Shown here one piece after another: positions 54,591 to 64,000 of a stretch of 64,000 nt of DNA. Every line of letters begins with the position of its first letter. Position 1 is the first letter of the stretch. Under the pieces are notes generated by a model that saw only the letters and a program-made list of their open reading frames with translations, was not told the DNA's origin and ran no database searches. The DNA is from Pseudomonas pharyngis. GTDB taxonomy: Bacteria; Pseudomonadota; Gammaproteobacteria; Pseudomonadales; Pseudomonadaceae. Location: NCBI RefSeq assembly GCF_021602345.1, contig NZ_BQID01000012.1:124001-188000 (forward strand), in the 5' to 3' direction. Both the position numbers and the translations under genes were made by a program.

Positions 54591-54797
54591 TCAAGGGCGA
54601 TAGGACTCGGTGACCTGGGCGGTCTGGTCGTCCGGAACCTTGAGTTCGTTGGTCTTTGTTTCAGCCTGCTGGCTCTGTGCGGAATGAACCGGGAAATTGG
54701 CCCAGTAATGTCTCATGCGCTCGGCGCCGCCTTCGGCGAATGCGCTCGCGGATGCGAGGGTAAGTAGACCGGCAAGGATTGCAGTCGTGGTTTTCAT
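54591..54797 (-). CDS. Small secreted protein of unknown function
   Basis: A 68-residue protein with signal peptide KTTTAILAGLLTLASASAFA, cut near residue 21, and a hydrophilic mature part of about 46 residues rich in Gln, Thr and Glu. AGGAGG precedes the ATG. No family recognised. It has its own terminator and stands alone before cptA. Confidence 0.8.
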   Translation of the reverse strand: MKTTTAILAGLLTLASASAFAEGGAERMRHYWANFPVHSAQSQQAETKTNELKVPDDQTAQVTESYRP

Positions 54798-55001
54798 GGT
54801 GCCTCCTACGAAAAATGTCGGAGCCGTTCATCCATGAATCAGGGCATCGAGGGGCAGTGTCCGTCGAGGGTATTAACAAGAGGTTAACGCTCGTTCAGTC
54901 TAGGTTTTACAGGGTATTTCCACGGCGTATCGGACGAACGCTGCACGCGTGAATGACGCGTGCAGGTTGCAAGGGAAGGGGCAGTACGATTGTAAATGTT
55001 G

Positions 55002-55024
55002 AAAAGGGCCGGTTCCGGCCCTTT
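55002..55024 (-). terminator. Rho-independent terminator of cptA
   Basis: Stem aaagggccg/cggcccttt with loop gttc at 55003-55024; on the minus strand it is followed by TTTTC. It lies directly after the cptA stop. Confidence 0.8.
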
Positions 55025-55027
55025 CTG

Positions 55028-56779
55028 TTACTCCTGCAGCACCACTTCCGTAGTGGTGGCCGCGGGTTTTTTCGGCTTCATCAGGCTGAAGTCGATCAAG
55101 GCCCGCTGTTCGCGTTCGTAAGGGTTGCCGATCAACAGCGGACGCGGCTTGAAGCTGTCGCTGACCAGACTTTTGGTGCGATCCAGCTCATCGAAACTCA
55201 AACCGGCCAGATCCGCCCAGGTGTGGATCAAGTGCGAGCTGCTGTACGGCCGGCTCAGGTCTCCGGCGAAGCTCCAGTCGTGGGTTTCACGCCATTTTGG
55301 CGACGCCCAGGCCATGAACGGAATGGTGTACATCGGCGCCGTCGGCTTGTTTTCGTTGCGACCCAGCGTGCTGTGGCCCACCGAGTCGAACACGTCTTCA
55401 CCGTGGTCGGAGAGGTAGAGCAGGAAGCCGTTCGGATCGGATTTGGCGTAATCCTTGATCAGGCTCGAGACCACGAAATCGTTGTACAGCACCGCGTTGT
55501 CGTAGCTGTTATAGGTCGGCACCTGATCGTCACGCACACCGGCCGGAACGCCGTTGCGATCCTTGAACTTATCGAAGCTCGGCGGATAACGGTACTGGTA
55601 GCTCATGTGCGTACCGAGCAGGTGCACGACGATCAACTTGCGCGGCGCCGCGTCGGCCAGAGCCTTGTTGAACGGCTCGATCACGTCGCCGTCGTACTGC
55701 GCGGCGTTCTGGTTGCGGTTGTTGTTCAGGTACACCTGCTCGTCGGCCTGTTCGGAGAAGGTCGTGAGCATGGTGTTGCGTTTGGTCATGGTCTGCTGGT
55801 TGGTGATCCAGAACGTCTTGTAGCCGGCCTGTTTCATCATGCTGACCAGCGACGGCGTGGACAGGTACAGGTCCGGGTTTTCTTCGTCGGCGAAGGTCAG
55901 CACCTGTTGCAGCGCTTCAATGGTGTAAGGACGCGGGGTAATGACGTTGTCGAAAACCGTCAGCTGATCCTTGAGCTTGTCCAGTTCCGGCGTGGTTTTG
56001 CGCGGGTAACCGTAGAGGCTCATGCGCTGGCGATTGGTGGACTCGCCGATGACCAGCACCAGAGTCGCCGGCTGATTGGCGCCCGAGTCCTTGAGGTTTT
56101 TCAGCGGCGGGATCTTGCTCGCGCTGTGCAGCATGCCCTGCATGTCGGCCAGGGTTTCCTGATAACGGTGATAAGCCACGGCCATCTGCCACGGCACGGC
56201 GGGTTCGATGCGGGTTTCGAATTTCTCGAAGCCTTGCTCGAAGCTGCCGGTACGCATTGTCTGCTTGACCAGCGGATAACCGATCACGGCCACCAGGATT
56301 GCCATGGCGGCGACGAATGCCCGGCCACGGGGCAGGTACACCGGACGCAAGCGGGTCCACAGGAAATAGGCGAACGCGGTGTGCGCGAGGAACGCCGGGA
56401 CCATCCACCAGGCGAAGTACTGGGTCATGTACTCGCCAGCTTCGGACACGTTCGACTCGAACATGATGAAGATCACGCTCTGGGAGAATTCCTGCTGGTA
56501 GATGAAGAAGTAACCCAGGCTGGCCATCGAGCAGGCCCACAACACCACGCCGATCAGCGCGGCGAGCAGACGGGTGCGTTTGGGGAACAGCAGCATCGGC
56601 GCGAGCCACACGGCGCTCATCACGAAGGCCTGGCGGAACCCGGTGAACCCTGAGGTGCCCGTCAACTGGATCAGCAGTTGGGTGATACCGGAGAAGTACC
56701 AGAAGAACACGAACAGCCAGATAAAACCGGCCCAGTCGAAACCTGTCGCAGTCGTATTGCTGCGTTTGAACACCGCCAT
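55028..56779 (-). CDS. cptA: Phosphoethanolamine transferase CptA
   Basis: A 583-residue inner-membrane enzyme that adds phosphoethanolamine to LPS core or lipid A, changing surface charge and polymyxin sensitivity. About five N-terminal membrane segments (residues 15-190) precede the sulfatase-fold periplasmic domain: VLVIGESTNRQRMSLYGY near residue 243 with the nucleophile Thr, and LSDHGEDVFDSVGH near 465 with metal-binding residues. The ATG follows GGAG. Such genes are often controlled by two-component systems; no box was recognised here. Confidence 0.92.
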   Translation of the reverse strand: MAVFKRSNTTATGFDWAGFIWLFVFFWYFSGITQLLIQLTGTSGFTGFRQAFVMSAVWLAPMLLFPKRTRLLAALIGVVLWACSMASLGYFFIYQQEFSQSVIFIMFESNVSEAGEYMTQYFAWWMVPAFLAHTAFAYFLWTRLRPVYLPRGRAFVAAMAILVAVIGYPLVKQTMRTGSFEQGFEKFETRIEPAVPWQMAVAYHRYQETLADMQGMLHSASKIPPLKNLKDSGANQPATLVLVIGESTNRQRMSLYGYPRKTTPELDKLKDQLTVFDNVITPRPYTIEALQQVLTFADEENPDLYLSTPSLVSMMKQAGYKTFWITNQQTMTKRNTMLTTFSEQADEQVYLNNNRNQNAAQYDGDVIEPFNKALADAAPRKLIVVHLLGTHMSYQYRYPPSFDKFKDRNGVPAGVRDDQVPTYNSYDNAVLYNDFVVSSLIKDYAKSDPNGFLLYLSDHGEDVFDSVGHSTLGRNENKPTAPMYTIPFMAWASPKWRETHDWSFAGDLSRPYSSSHLIHTWADLAGLSFDELDRTKSLVSDSFKPRPLLIGNPYEREQRALIDFSLMKPKKPAATTTEVVLQE

Positions 56780-56988
56780 TCAGCACTCCAGCTCAGTCGT
56801 TACATCCACCACGGGCGTTTCATGCAAAGGACGCATGAGCCCGACGAACGGAGGCCATGCGCACAGACGCACGGCCAGAATGCGCGGGAGTATCAACAAG
56901 CGAATGTGAAAACTTTGTTAGTTGCCGAAAAGGGCAGGAGGTGCAGCATGTCGGGAACAGCAATGGCTGCTCCCGAAGCGGGCGGGGA

Positions 56989-57171
56989 TCAGGCGTGGGG
57001 CGAGCGCTGTACGCGTGGCAAGGGCTGCGGCTCGGCGCCTTGGGTCAGCAGGCGCAATTGCGCGAGTTCCTGCTTGAGCTGGTCGCGTTCATCTTTCAAC
57101 TGACGCAATTCATCACGACGGATGGTGACGTACAGGGTTTGTGGCGGCATTGCTGTGTGTACTGTGCCCAT
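56989..57171 (-). CDS. Small coiled-coil-type protein
   Basis: A 60-residue protein: VTIRRDELRQLKDERDQLKQ and the following QELAQLRLL form a continuous amphipathic helix with leucine heptads. AGGTGAG precedes the ATG, which supports it as a real gene. No family is recognised. It diverges from gnd. Confidence 0.6.
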   Translation of the reverse strand: MGTVHTAMPPQTLYVTIRRDELRQLKDERDQLKQELAQLRLLTQGAEPQPLPRVQRSPHA

Positions 57172-57444
57172 TGCTCACCTCGCAAATGGCGTGTCTCAAC
57201 TGTAGTTCAGCCCCGAATTCGGTTGCTGACATACTATCGGCGCCGATTTTGATTTCTTTTGCTCGTGAATGGAACTTTTTTATTTTTCATGGTCGTTGTG
57301 TCTTCGGCACGTTTCCCGACGTTATCAGTCTGGATCGGGCACAATGCCCGGAAACTTCACACCGACGCTCTGGACTAAGCTCCATGATTCACGTTGGGCT
57401 ATAACCTTTGACACACTTTTATTTGTAGTAAGGAGCATCAGCAC

Positions 57445-58425
57445 ATGCAACTCGGGATTATTGGACTGGGCCGCATGGGCGGCAATATTGCGCGACGTCT
57501 GATGCTCAACGGTCACACCACCGTTGTTTACGACCGCAATACCGCCTTTGTCGACACCCTGGCCGCCGAGGGCTCTACCGGCGTCGCCGATCTGCCTGCA
57601 CTGGTCGCAGGCCTGGCCAAGCCGCGTGCCGTGTGGGTCATGCTGCCGGCCGGCGCACCGACTGAAGACACCATCGAAACCCTGAGCACGCTGCTCGAGG
57701 CGGGCGACACCATCATCGATGGCGGCAACACCAACTACAAGGACGACATCCGCCGGGCCAAGACTCTGGCCGAGAAGGGCCTGCACTACATCGACGTCGG
57801 CACCTCCGGCGGCGTCTGGGGCCTGGAGCGCGGCTACTGCATGATGATCGGCGGCGATGCCGAGACCGTTAAGCGTCTGGATCCGCTGTTCGCCGCGCTG
57901 GCGCCGGGCATGGGCGACATTCCGCGCACCAGGGACCGCAAGTCCGATGACCACCGTGCCGAGCACGGCTACATCCACGCCGGTCCCGCCGGTGCCGGTC
58001 ACTTCGTCAAGATGATCCACAACGGGATCGAGTACGGGATGATGGCGGCTTTCGCCGAAGGCTTCGACATCCTCAAGACCAAGTCCAGCGAGCTTCTGCC
58101 GGAGGACCAGCGTTTCGACCTGAACGTGGCCGACATTGCCGAAGTCTGGCGTCGTGGCAGCGTGGTGTCGTCGTGGCTGCTCGACCTGACCGCCGATGCC
58201 CTGGCGGTCGATCCGAAACTCGACGGTTTCTCCGGTTCCGTGGCCGACAGCGGCGAAGGTCAATGGACCATCGAAGCGGCCATGGAACAAAAGGTGCCGG
58301 TACCGGTGCTGTCCAACTCGCTGTTCTCGCGCTACCGCTCCCGCGGCCAGGGCACTTTCGGCGACAAGATTCTTTCGGCCCAGCGCTTCGGCTTCGGCGG
58401 CCATGTGGAGACTCCGAAGAAATGA
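57445..58425 (+). CDS. gnd: 6-phosphogluconate dehydrogenase (decarboxylating), GndA-type
   Basis: Oxidises 6-phosphogluconate to ribulose 5-phosphate and CO2 in the oxidative pentose phosphate pathway. The 326-residue length is that of the short NAD-preferring (GndA) type, not the 470-residue form. [13 protein letters not shown] (Rossmann), [20 protein letters not shown] near residue 120 and [21 protein letters not shown] near 180 carry the substrate and catalytic Lys/Asn residues. AAGGAGC precedes the ATG. Its stop overlaps the zwf ATG (ATGA), so the two are an operon. Confidence 0.95.
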   Translation: MQLGIIGLGRMGGNIARRLMLNGHTTVVYDRNTAFVDTLAAEGSTGVADLPALVAGLAKPRAVWVMLPAGAPTEDTIETLSTLLEAGDTIIDGGNTNYKDDIRRAKTLAEKGLHYIDVGTSGGVWGLERGYCMMIGGDAETVKRLDPLFAALAPGMGDIPRTRDRKSDDHRAEHGYIHAGPAGAGHFVKMIHNGIEYGMMAAFAEGFDILKTKSSELLPEDQRFDLNVADIAEVWRRGSVVSSWLLDLTADALAVDPKLDGFSGSVADSGEGQWTIEAAMEQKVPVPVLSNSLFSRYRSRGQGTFGDKILSAQRFGFGGHVETPKK

Positions 58426-59945
58426 CCCATACGATCCGCAGGAAATCCAAGGCAGAACCCGCGCCACCGACCACGCTGTTTCTGTTCGGCGCCCACGGTG
58501 ATCTGGTCAAGCGCTTGCTCATGCCGGCGCTGTACAACCTGAGTCGCGACGGCCTGCTGGATGATGGCCTGCGGATCGTTGGCGTTGACCATAACGCCAT
58601 TACCGATGAAGCCTTCGCGCATAAGCTCGAGGACTTCATCCGCACCGAAGTGGCAGCCAAGGTCGGCAAGGGCGATCAGATGCTTGATCCGGCCTTGTGG
58701 GCCAAACTCGCCAAAGGTATCAGCTACGTCCAGGGTGACTTCCTGGACGACAGCACCTATTCAGCTCTGGCGGCAAAAATCGCCGACAGTGGCACTGGCA
58801 ATGCGGTGTTCTACCTGGCCACCGCGCCACGTTTCTTCAGCGAAGTGGTGCGCCGTCTCGGCAGCGCCGGGTTGCTCGAAGAAACCCCGGAAGCCTTCAG
58901 AAGGGTGGTGATCGAAAAACCGTTCGGTTCCGACCTGCAAACCGCCGAGGCGTTGAACGCCTGCCTGCTCAAGGTCATGTCGGAAAAGCAGATCTACCGG
59001 ATCGATCACTATCTGGGCAAGGAAACCGTGCAGAACATTCTGGTCAGCCGGTTCTCCAACAGCCTGTTCGAAGCGTTCTGGAACAACCACTACATCGACC
59101 ACGTGCAAATCACCGCCGCCGAAACCGTCGGTGTCGAAACCCGTGGCAGTTTTTACGAACACACCGGCGCCCTGCGGGACATGGTGCCCAACCACCTGTT
59201 CCAGTTGCTCGCGATGGTTGCGATGGAGCCGCCGGCCGCGTTCGGCGCCGATGCGGTGCGGGGCGAGAAGGCCAAGGTGGTCGGCGCGATCCGCCCCTGG
59301 ACTATCGAAGAAGCACGGGAAAACTCGGTACGCGGCCAATACAGCGCCGGTGAAGTCGCTGGCAAACCGGTGGCCGGTTATCGCGATGAAAACAACGTCT
59401 CCCCCGACAGCACCACGGAAACCTACGTGGCGCTGAAAGTGATGATCGACAACTGGCGCTGGGTCGGCGTGCCGTTCTACCTGCGCACCGGCAAACGCAT
59501 GAGCGTGCGTGACACCGAGATCGTCATCTGCTTCAAACCGGCGCCGTATGCGCAGTTCCGCGATACCGAGGTCGACGAATTGCAACCGACCTACCTGCGT
59601 ATCCAGATCCAGCCCAACGAAGGCATGTGGTTCGACCTGCTGGCCAAACGGCCGGGGCCGGCGCTGAACATGGCCAACATCGAGCTGGGTTTCGCCTACA
59701 AGGACTTCTTTGAAATGCAGCCGTCCACCGGCTATGAAACCCTGATCTACGACTGCCTGACCGGTGACCAGACGCTGTTCCAGCGCGCCGACAACATCGA
59801 GAACGGCTGGCGCGCGGTACAGCCGTTCCTTGATGCCTGGCAACAGGACGCCAGTGTACAAACCTATGCCGCCGGCGAAGACGGGCCGAAAGCCGCCGAT
59901 GACCTGCTGACTCGCGATGGTCGCGTCTGGCATGGTCTCGGATGA
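58422..59945 (+). CDS. zwf: Glucose-6-phosphate 1-dehydrogenase Zwf
   Basis: Makes 6-phosphogluconolactone from glucose 6-phosphate. The 507-residue protein has the cofactor motif [20 protein letters not shown] near residue 22 and the catalytic [13 protein letters not shown] near residue 191; EKPFG precedes it. It starts at ATGA shared with gnd and its own stop overlaps the next gene in the same way. Pseudomonads usually carry another zwf with edd/eda-linked genes, so this is probably the paralogue dedicated to the pentose pathway with gnd. Confidence 0.95.
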   Translation: MTHTIRRKSKAEPAPPTTLFLFGAHGDLVKRLLMPALYNLSRDGLLDDGLRIVGVDHNAITDEAFAHKLEDFIRTEVAAKVGKGDQMLDPALWAKLAKGISYVQGDFLDDSTYSALAAKIADSGTGNAVFYLATAPRFFSEVVRRLGSAGLLEETPEAFRRVVIEKPFGSDLQTAEALNACLLKVMSEKQIYRIDHYLGKETVQNILVSRFSNSLFEAFWNNHYIDHVQITAAETVGVETRGSFYEHTGALRDMVPNHLFQLLAMVAMEPPAAFGADAVRGEKAKVVGAIRPWTIEEARENSVRGQYSAGEVAGKPVAGYRDENNVSPDSTTETYVALKVMIDNWRWVGVPFYLRTGKRMSVRDTEIVICFKPAPYAQFRDTEVDELQPTYLRIQIQPNEGMWFDLLAKRPGPALNMANIELGFAYKDFFEMQPSTGYETLIYDCLTGDQTLFQRADNIENGWRAVQPFLDAWQQDASVQTYAAGEDGPKAADDLLTRDGRVWHGLG

Positions 59946-60751
59946 GCGAGCCGATCCGTTTTCTGTTGAGTGACATGGACGGCACGCTGTTGCTGCCCGA
60001 TCACAGCCTGAGTCAGCGCACGATTGACGCGGTTCGTTCGCTGCGCGAAGCGGGCGTGCTGTTCAGTCTCGCCACGGGGCGGCCGCCCAAAGCCATGCTG
60101 CAGCAGATCGAAGCGCTGGGTGTCGATCTGCCGACCGCTGCGTTCAACGGCGGCACGATCGTCAACCCGGATGGCAGCATTCTGGTCGCGCATTACCTGC
60201 CGGCCACGGCCGCGCTGACGGCGCTGGCGTTGTTTGCCGATCAGCCGGATGTCGAAATCTGGGTGTTCAGCGGTGGTGACTGGCTACTCAAGGATCCGCA
60301 CGGGCCGATGGTGCCGCGCGAGCAGCACGGGCTGGGTTATCCGCCGGTGGTGGTGGAGAGTTTCGAGCCGTATCTGGAGCGCATCGACAAGATCGTGGCC
60401 ACCAGCAACAACACCGAACTGCTGATCGAGCTGGAGGCGCGTTTGCTGCCGAAGGTCGAGGGCCTCGCGCAGGTGTCGCGCTCGCAACCGGTGTACCTGG
60501 ACGTGACGGCAGTCGAGGCGAACAAGGGCTCGGCGCTGGTCACGCTGGCTGAACACCTCGGTGTGCCGCTGGCGCAGACGGCTGCGATTGGCGATGGCGG
60601 CAATGATCCGGCGATGTTCCATGTTGCCGGTCTGTCGATCGCCATGGGCCAGGCAGAGGTCGCGGTGAAGCGTCAGGCCGACGTGGTGACGGGGCCGAAC
60701 ACCGAGGATGGTGTGGCGCAAGCCATCGAAAAGTACATCTTGCCGCATTGA
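59942..60751 (+). CDS. HAD-IIB (Cof-type) phosphatase
   Basis: A 269-residue haloacid dehalogenase-superfamily phosphatase: motif I FLLSDMDGTLLLPDHSLSQ with nucleophile Asp, motif II (LFSLATGRPP) near residue 40, and motif III/IV NKGSALVTLAEHLG and AIGDGGNDPAMF near residue 215. The Cof-type cap points to small sugar or nucleotide phosphates. It is coupled to zwf by ATGA overlap, suggesting a sugar phosphate of the pentose pathway as substrate, but this is inference. Confidence 0.9.
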   Translation: MSEPIRFLLSDMDGTLLLPDHSLSQRTIDAVRSLREAGVLFSLATGRPPKAMLQQIEALGVDLPTAAFNGGTIVNPDGSILVAHYLPATAALTALALFADQPDVEIWVFSGGDWLLKDPHGPMVPREQHGLGYPPVVVESFEPYLERIDKIVATSNNTELLIELEARLLPKVEGLAQVSRSQPVYLDVTAVEANKGSALVTLAEHLGVPLAQTAAIGDGGNDPAMFHVAGLSIAMGQAEVAVKRQADVVTGPNTEDGVAQAIEKYILPH

Positions 60752-60763
60752 TCGAGGCATAAA

Positions 60764-60797
60764 AAAACGGGAGCTTTTTCGGCTCCCGTTGTTGTTT
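60764..60797. terminator. Bidirectional terminator after the gnd-zwf-HAD operon
   Basis: Stem aacgggagc/gctcccgtt with a T-rich loop, A-run before and gttgttttt after; it serves the operon and the convergent nhaB gene. Confidence 0.85.
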
Positions 60798-62300
60798 TTA
60801 CAGCCAGTAACTCACGGCATACCAGCCAAGCAATCCCATCACCACGGTGTAAGGCAACGCCATCCACACCATCCGCCCGTAAGACAACCGCACCAGCGGC
60901 GCAATCGCCGACGTCAGCAGAAACAGAAACGCCGCCTGACCATTGGGCGTCGCCACGCTCGGCAGGTTGGTGCCGGTGTTGATCGCAATCGCCAGCGTCT
61001 CGAAATGTTCACGGCTCATGTGCCCGGACAGGAACGCCTGTTTCACTTCGGTGATGTAGATCGTGGCGACGAACACGTTGTCACTGATCGCCGACAGCAA
61101 ACCGTTGGCGATGAACAGCATCCCCGGTTGCTGCTCCGCCGGCAGTGCCAGCACCCATTGAATCAGTGGCGCAAACAGTTGCTGGTCGTGAATCACCGCC
61201 ACCACGGCGAAGAACACCACCAGCAGCGCAGTGAACGGCATGGCGTCCTTGAATGCGCTGCCCAGTCGGTGCTCGTCGGTGATCCCGGTGAATGCAGTGA
61301 TCAACACAATCACCATCAGGCCGATCAACCCGACTTCCGCAATATGGAACGCCAGCCCGGCAATCAGGATCAGCGCAGCGCAGCCTTGTACCAACAGGGC
61401 GGCGCGTTGGCGTGGCGTGCGTTCGGCGTTGTCTTCGGCGGCGTAGTTGGCGAGCACTGCACGTACGTTGTCCGGCAGCAACGTGCCGTAGCCGAACCAG
61501 CGCAGTTTCTCCAGCAACAGGCAGGTCACCAGTCCCGCGACCAGCACCGGCAGCGACACCGGCGCGACCTTCTGGAAAAACTCGGCGAAGTGCCAACCCA
61601 TTTCGTGGCCGATCAACAGATTCTGCGGTTCGCCGACCAACGTGCAGACACCGCCCAGTGCGGTGCCGACCGCGCCGTGCATCAGCAGGCTGCGCAGAAA
61701 GGCGCGAAACTGTTCCAGATCCTCGTGATGCAGTTGGGGCAGATGCCGGTCATCGCTGAATTCGCTGTCCTGGCGCGGGTCGTTGCCGGAAGCCACCCGA
61801 TGGTAAACCGAATAGAAGCCGACGGCGGCGCTGATGATCACTGCGGTCACGGTCAGCGCATCGAGAAATGCCGAAAGAAATGCCGACAGAAAGCAGAACA
61901 TCAGGGCCAGCAGCGCCTTCGAACGCACGCCCAGCAACAGGCGCGAGAACAGGAACAGCAGCAGGTCTTTCATGAAGTAGATGCCGGCGACCATGAACAT
62001 CAGCAGCAGAATCACCGGGAAATTGTGCTGCAGCTCTTCGTACAGCGCCTGGGGCGTGGTCATCTTCAGCAGCAGCGCTTCGATCAGCAACAAGCCGCCG
62101 GGCATCAGCGGGTAGCACTTGAGCGCCATGGCCAGGGTGAAAATGAACTCGATCACCAGCAACCAGCCGGCGGCGACCGGACCTGCGGCCCACAGCACCA
62201 GCGCATTGAGCAGCAGAAACCCGACGATACACGCCTTGTACCAGCGGGGTGAATGCCCGAGAAAGTTGTGCGCGAACGCCTGGGCCATCGAACCGGACAT
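60798..62300 (-). CDS. nhaB: Na+/H+ antiporter NhaB
   Basis: A 500-residue inner-membrane antiporter with about 12 hydrophobic segments. NhaB marks include [40 protein letters not shown] near residue 137 and [19 protein letters not shown] near 227. It exports sodium in exchange for protons for pH and salt tolerance. The ATG at 62300 is preceded by AAGGAGC. It converges on the gnd operon and shares its terminator. Confidence 0.93.
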   Translation of the reverse strand: MSGSMAQAFAHNFLGHSPRWYKACIVGFLLLNALVLWAAGPVAAGWLLVIEFIFTLAMALKCYPLMPGGLLLIEALLLKMTTPQALYEELQHNFPVILLLMFMVAGIYFMKDLLLFLFSRLLLGVRSKALLALMFCFLSAFLSAFLDALTVTAVIISAAVGFYSVYHRVASGNDPRQDSEFSDDRHLPQLHHEDLEQFRAFLRSLLMHGAVGTALGGVCTLVGEPQNLLIGHEMGWHFAEFFQKVAPVSLPVLVAGLVTCLLLEKLRWFGYGTLLPDNVRAVLANYAAEDNAERTPRQRAALLVQGCAALILIAGLAFHIAEVGLIGLMVIVLITAFTGITDEHRLGSAFKDAMPFTALLVVFFAVVAVIHDQQLFAPLIQWVLALPAEQQPGMLFIANGLLSAISDNVFVATIYITEVKQAFLSGHMSREHFETLAIAINTGTNLPSVATPNGQAAFLFLLTSAIAPLVRLSYGRMVWMALPYTVVMGLLGWYAVSYWL

Positions 62301-62374
62301 TGGTTGCTCCTTGTATTAAGAAGCGCGCAAGTTGCCGTAAGCGATGGGCAAGATCAAGTGCAGTCGGATTCGCA

Positions 62375-63664
62375 TCAGTGATTCAGATACCGCGCCACCA
62401 TCGCACGGTAGTTGCCATCCAGCGAATAGCCGCCCACCAGAATTCCCCCGTCAGGCTGTATCGCCACCGAGGTGGCCGTATCGAGGCTGCGCCCCAGTCG
62501 CGTGCGCAACCAGCCATTACCGGAACCGAAGCTTCGATCAAGGCTGCCGTTGGCCAGATAGCGGGCGACGATGAAATCGGCTTCAACACCGCCGATCGTC
62601 GCGCCAACCGCGATCATGCGTCCGTCCGGCATTACCTGCGCCGCGCTCCACTGGCAGCCGCTGGAGCCGATTGCCAGCAAATGCGGTTGACCACCGTTGC
62701 AGTGCAGGTCAGGGCGGCCGTTGCCATGGACAGACTGCGCCATGCATCGAATCGGATCGCGGCTGCTGCCAAAACAATGCAAATGCTCCGCCGACTGGAT
62801 GACCTGATTGACCAGGGCACTGTGCCCCTGGACTTTGAAGGCCATGAAGCCGTCCACCGCAAAACGTTCATCGAGTTGGCCGTCCGGCAGGTAGCGGGCG
62901 AGCAGACCTTCCTGTGGGAAATCGATGGAGCCGGCCACCACGATTCTTCCGTCTCCTTGCAACAGCACGCTGCCGAGCCAGGTATTGAGCAGCAAGTGGC
63001 GAACCATGACGAAACCGCGACCGTTGAACGACGGGTCGAGTCTGCCATCGGGTGTGAGGCGGATCAGCATGCCGACGTGATCGGCCAGTTCGAAGTGATG
63101 GTTGGCGATCAACAGGATACGTCCGTCCGGTTGCACCGCAAAATCGCAGGCTTCGGCGCCCGGAACGCCCGGCGGCAACCATGCGTCGCGGGTGCCCATG
63201 GACAGGTCGCCGGGCAAGCGAACGATTTGCCGGCCGTTGTCGCCGAAATCCGGGTCAGGTCGGCCTTGGGCGTCGAACAGGGTCAGGGCGGGAAGGGTGC
63301 AGTGTTCCGATTCATAGTGCAGGCCTGCCAGCAGAATCCGCCCGTCGGGCAAGACCTGAACCTTGCTGCCCGTCGCTTCGAATCCGCTGGCGAACCGGCC
63401 GATCACGCTGCCTTGATTGCCGAAACCAAGGTCCGCCGATCCGTCCCCGAGCAAGCGGGCCAGACCGAAGCAGTTGCCCTGAGCCGTGCCGACTTTGGCG
63501 GCGACCAGAATCCGACCTTGCGCATCAAGTGCCACGCTCTGGGTCAGGCTGGACGTACTGCCGGCGAAGTAAACCTGCGCCACACCATTACTGGAAAAAG
63601 TTTTGTCGAGTTGTCCGGCGTTTTTCGCTAGCGTCGGCAACGCGATGGCGGTCTGGGTTGACAT
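62375..63664 (-). CDS. Delta-60 repeat protein
   Basis: A 429-residue protein made of about seven repeats of 50-60 residues with the cores QSVALDAQGRILVAAK, VQVLPDGRILLAGLH, FAVQPDGRILLIANH, LLQGDGRIVVAGSI and VAIQPDGGILVGGYS, each ending in an ARYL-type segment. This is the delta-60/beta-propeller-like pattern of many secreted bacterial proteins. No signal peptide is obvious. The start at 63664 follows AAGGAGAAGC; the longer upstream frame has no such support. Function unknown. Confidence 0.85.
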   Translation of the reverse strand: MSTQTAIALPTLAKNAGQLDKTFSSNGVAQVYFAGSTSSLTQSVALDAQGRILVAAKVGTAQGNCFGLARLLGDGSADLGFGNQGSVIGRFASGFEATGSKVQVLPDGRILLAGLHYESEHCTLPALTLFDAQGRPDPDFGDNGRQIVRLPGDLSMGTRDAWLPPGVPGAEACDFAVQPDGRILLIANHHFELADHVGMLIRLTPDGRLDPSFNGRGFVMVRHLLLNTWLGSVLLQGDGRIVVAGSIDFPQEGLLARYLPDGQLDERFAVDGFMAFKVQGHSALVNQVIQSAEHLHCFGSSRDPIRCMAQSVHGNGRPDLHCNGGQPHLLAIGSSGCQWSAAQVMPDGRMIAVGATIGGVEADFIVARYLANGSLDRSFGSGNGWLRTRLGRSLDTATSVAIQPDGGILVGGYSLDGNYRAMVARYLNH

Positions 63665-63910
63665 GCATGCTTCTCCTTGCGAGTCGACCGATTTCCGGGA
63701 GGCGGAACGGGTAACTGCATGAGCGAGACATTCAATCCCTGAATACGCGCAAGTACAACTGACAGAACTAACAGGTGGAGAGTCGCACTGTGCCAGAACA
63801 GTGTCTTTTTGAACCAGTCGCAAGCCTGCCAAGTATTCAGGCGCGAAAGTATCGAGGAAAGTTGTACAAAAGACTGAAGTTGGAAAAAGATTGGCAACTA
63901 ACAGAAGAGG
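63665..63910. other. Intergenic region upstream of the delta-60 gene
   Basis: About 245 bases, AT-richer than its surroundings around 63830-63910, where the promoter of the leftward delta-60 gene is expected. No gene or known element was recognised. Confidence 0.4.
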
Positions 63911-63934
63911 GCGGATGACTTGAGCGTCATCCGC
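63911..63934 (-). terminator. Possible terminator of the gene at the right edge
   Basis: Stem gcggatgac/gtcatccgc with a six-base loop. On the minus strand it lies directly after the partial gene; the following T content (CCTCTTCTG) is weak. Confidence 0.45.
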
Positions 63935-63948
63935 ATTACCCGCAACTA

Positions 63949-64000
63949 TCAGTGTGGCATCGACCAGGATTGCAACGTATAGCCTTCTTCGCTCAGTTCG
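63949..64000 (-). CDS. 3' end of a gene cut by the right edge
   Basis: The minus strand reads an open frame ending ELSEEGYTLQSWSMPH then TGA. Too little is present to name a family. It is read from outside the window toward the delta-60 gene and is followed by a hairpin. Confidence 0.55.
   Translation of the reverse strand, partial: ELSEEGYTLQSWSMPH

Noticed and set aside
54953-56653. 566-codon ORF opposite cptA
   Set aside because: Antisense shadow of a clear phosphoethanolamine transferase gene, crossing its terminator.
57272-57298. AlgU-type promoter upstream of gnd (GAACTT)
   Set aside because: No matching -10 sequence at 16 or 17 bases.

Overview
The window looks like a chromosomal segment of a Pseudomonas of the fluorescens group. 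The GC-rich codon use, the TreS-maltokinase/GlgB and GlgA-TreZ-MalQ-TreY-GlgX loci, a PvdQ-type acylase with a PvdS-type promoter, NhaB, CptA and a gnd-zwf pair all point there. This is inference from protein families and gene order; there is no rRNA in the window. I saw no tRNA, CRISPR array, prophage or insertion sequence.

Region 1 (1-22.8 kb) is alpha-glucan and trehalose metabolism. The treS-maltokinase fusion (cut by the left edge) and glgB run rightward. A leftward block of about twelve genes, glgA-treZ-malQ-treY-DUF2934-glgX, converges on them and continues without a clear break into an acyl-CoA dehydrogenase-like protein, two PIG-L deacetylases, a NodS-like methyltransferase, a family 2 glycosyltransferase and an EEP-family hydrolase. 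TreY/TreZ release trehalose from linear glucan, MalQ and GlgX reshape glucan, and TreS-maltokinase turns trehalose into maltose 1-phosphate, the GlgE donor, for glucan that GlgB branches. A beta-barrel outer-membrane protein and a short perfect palindromic repeat lie where the two loci meet.

Region 2 (22.8-28.8 kb) holds single genes: a 2-hydroxyacid dehydrogenase, a secreted alpha/beta hydrolase, a YqaA-type membrane protein coupled to a DUF411 protein, a chemoreceptor, and an unknown 177-residue protein preceded by a coupled nine-codon ORF.

Region 3 (28.8-35.9 kb) is the most unusual part. It is a tightly coupled leftward operon: MFS exporter, LuxE-like acyl-protein synthetase, a LuxC-like acyl reductase fused to a PaaK-like adenylating domain, a second PaaK-like enzyme and an N-acetyltransferase. 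No luciferase genes are present. It looks like an undescribed pathway that activates, reduces, conjugates and exports an acyl or aryl compound.

Region 4 (36-42.5 kb) holds small membrane proteins, a winged-helix regulator, pvdQ behind a PvdS-type promoter, a FecR-type anti-sigma protein with no sigma gene beside it, a PepSY protein and dpkA. Region 5 (42.5-57.2 kb) holds metabolic and regulatory genes: DUF883, a LysR/nitrilase pair, an NCS2 permease, LysR/polyamine-type binding protein/agmatinase family, a YafY regulator with its SnoaL-like neighbour (both preceded by the same repeat architecture), a ZapE-like ATPase, DinB, GNATs and cptA. Region 6 (57.4-64 kb) holds the coupled gnd-zwf-HAD operon, nhaB, a delta-60 repeat protein and the tail of a gene cut by the right edge.
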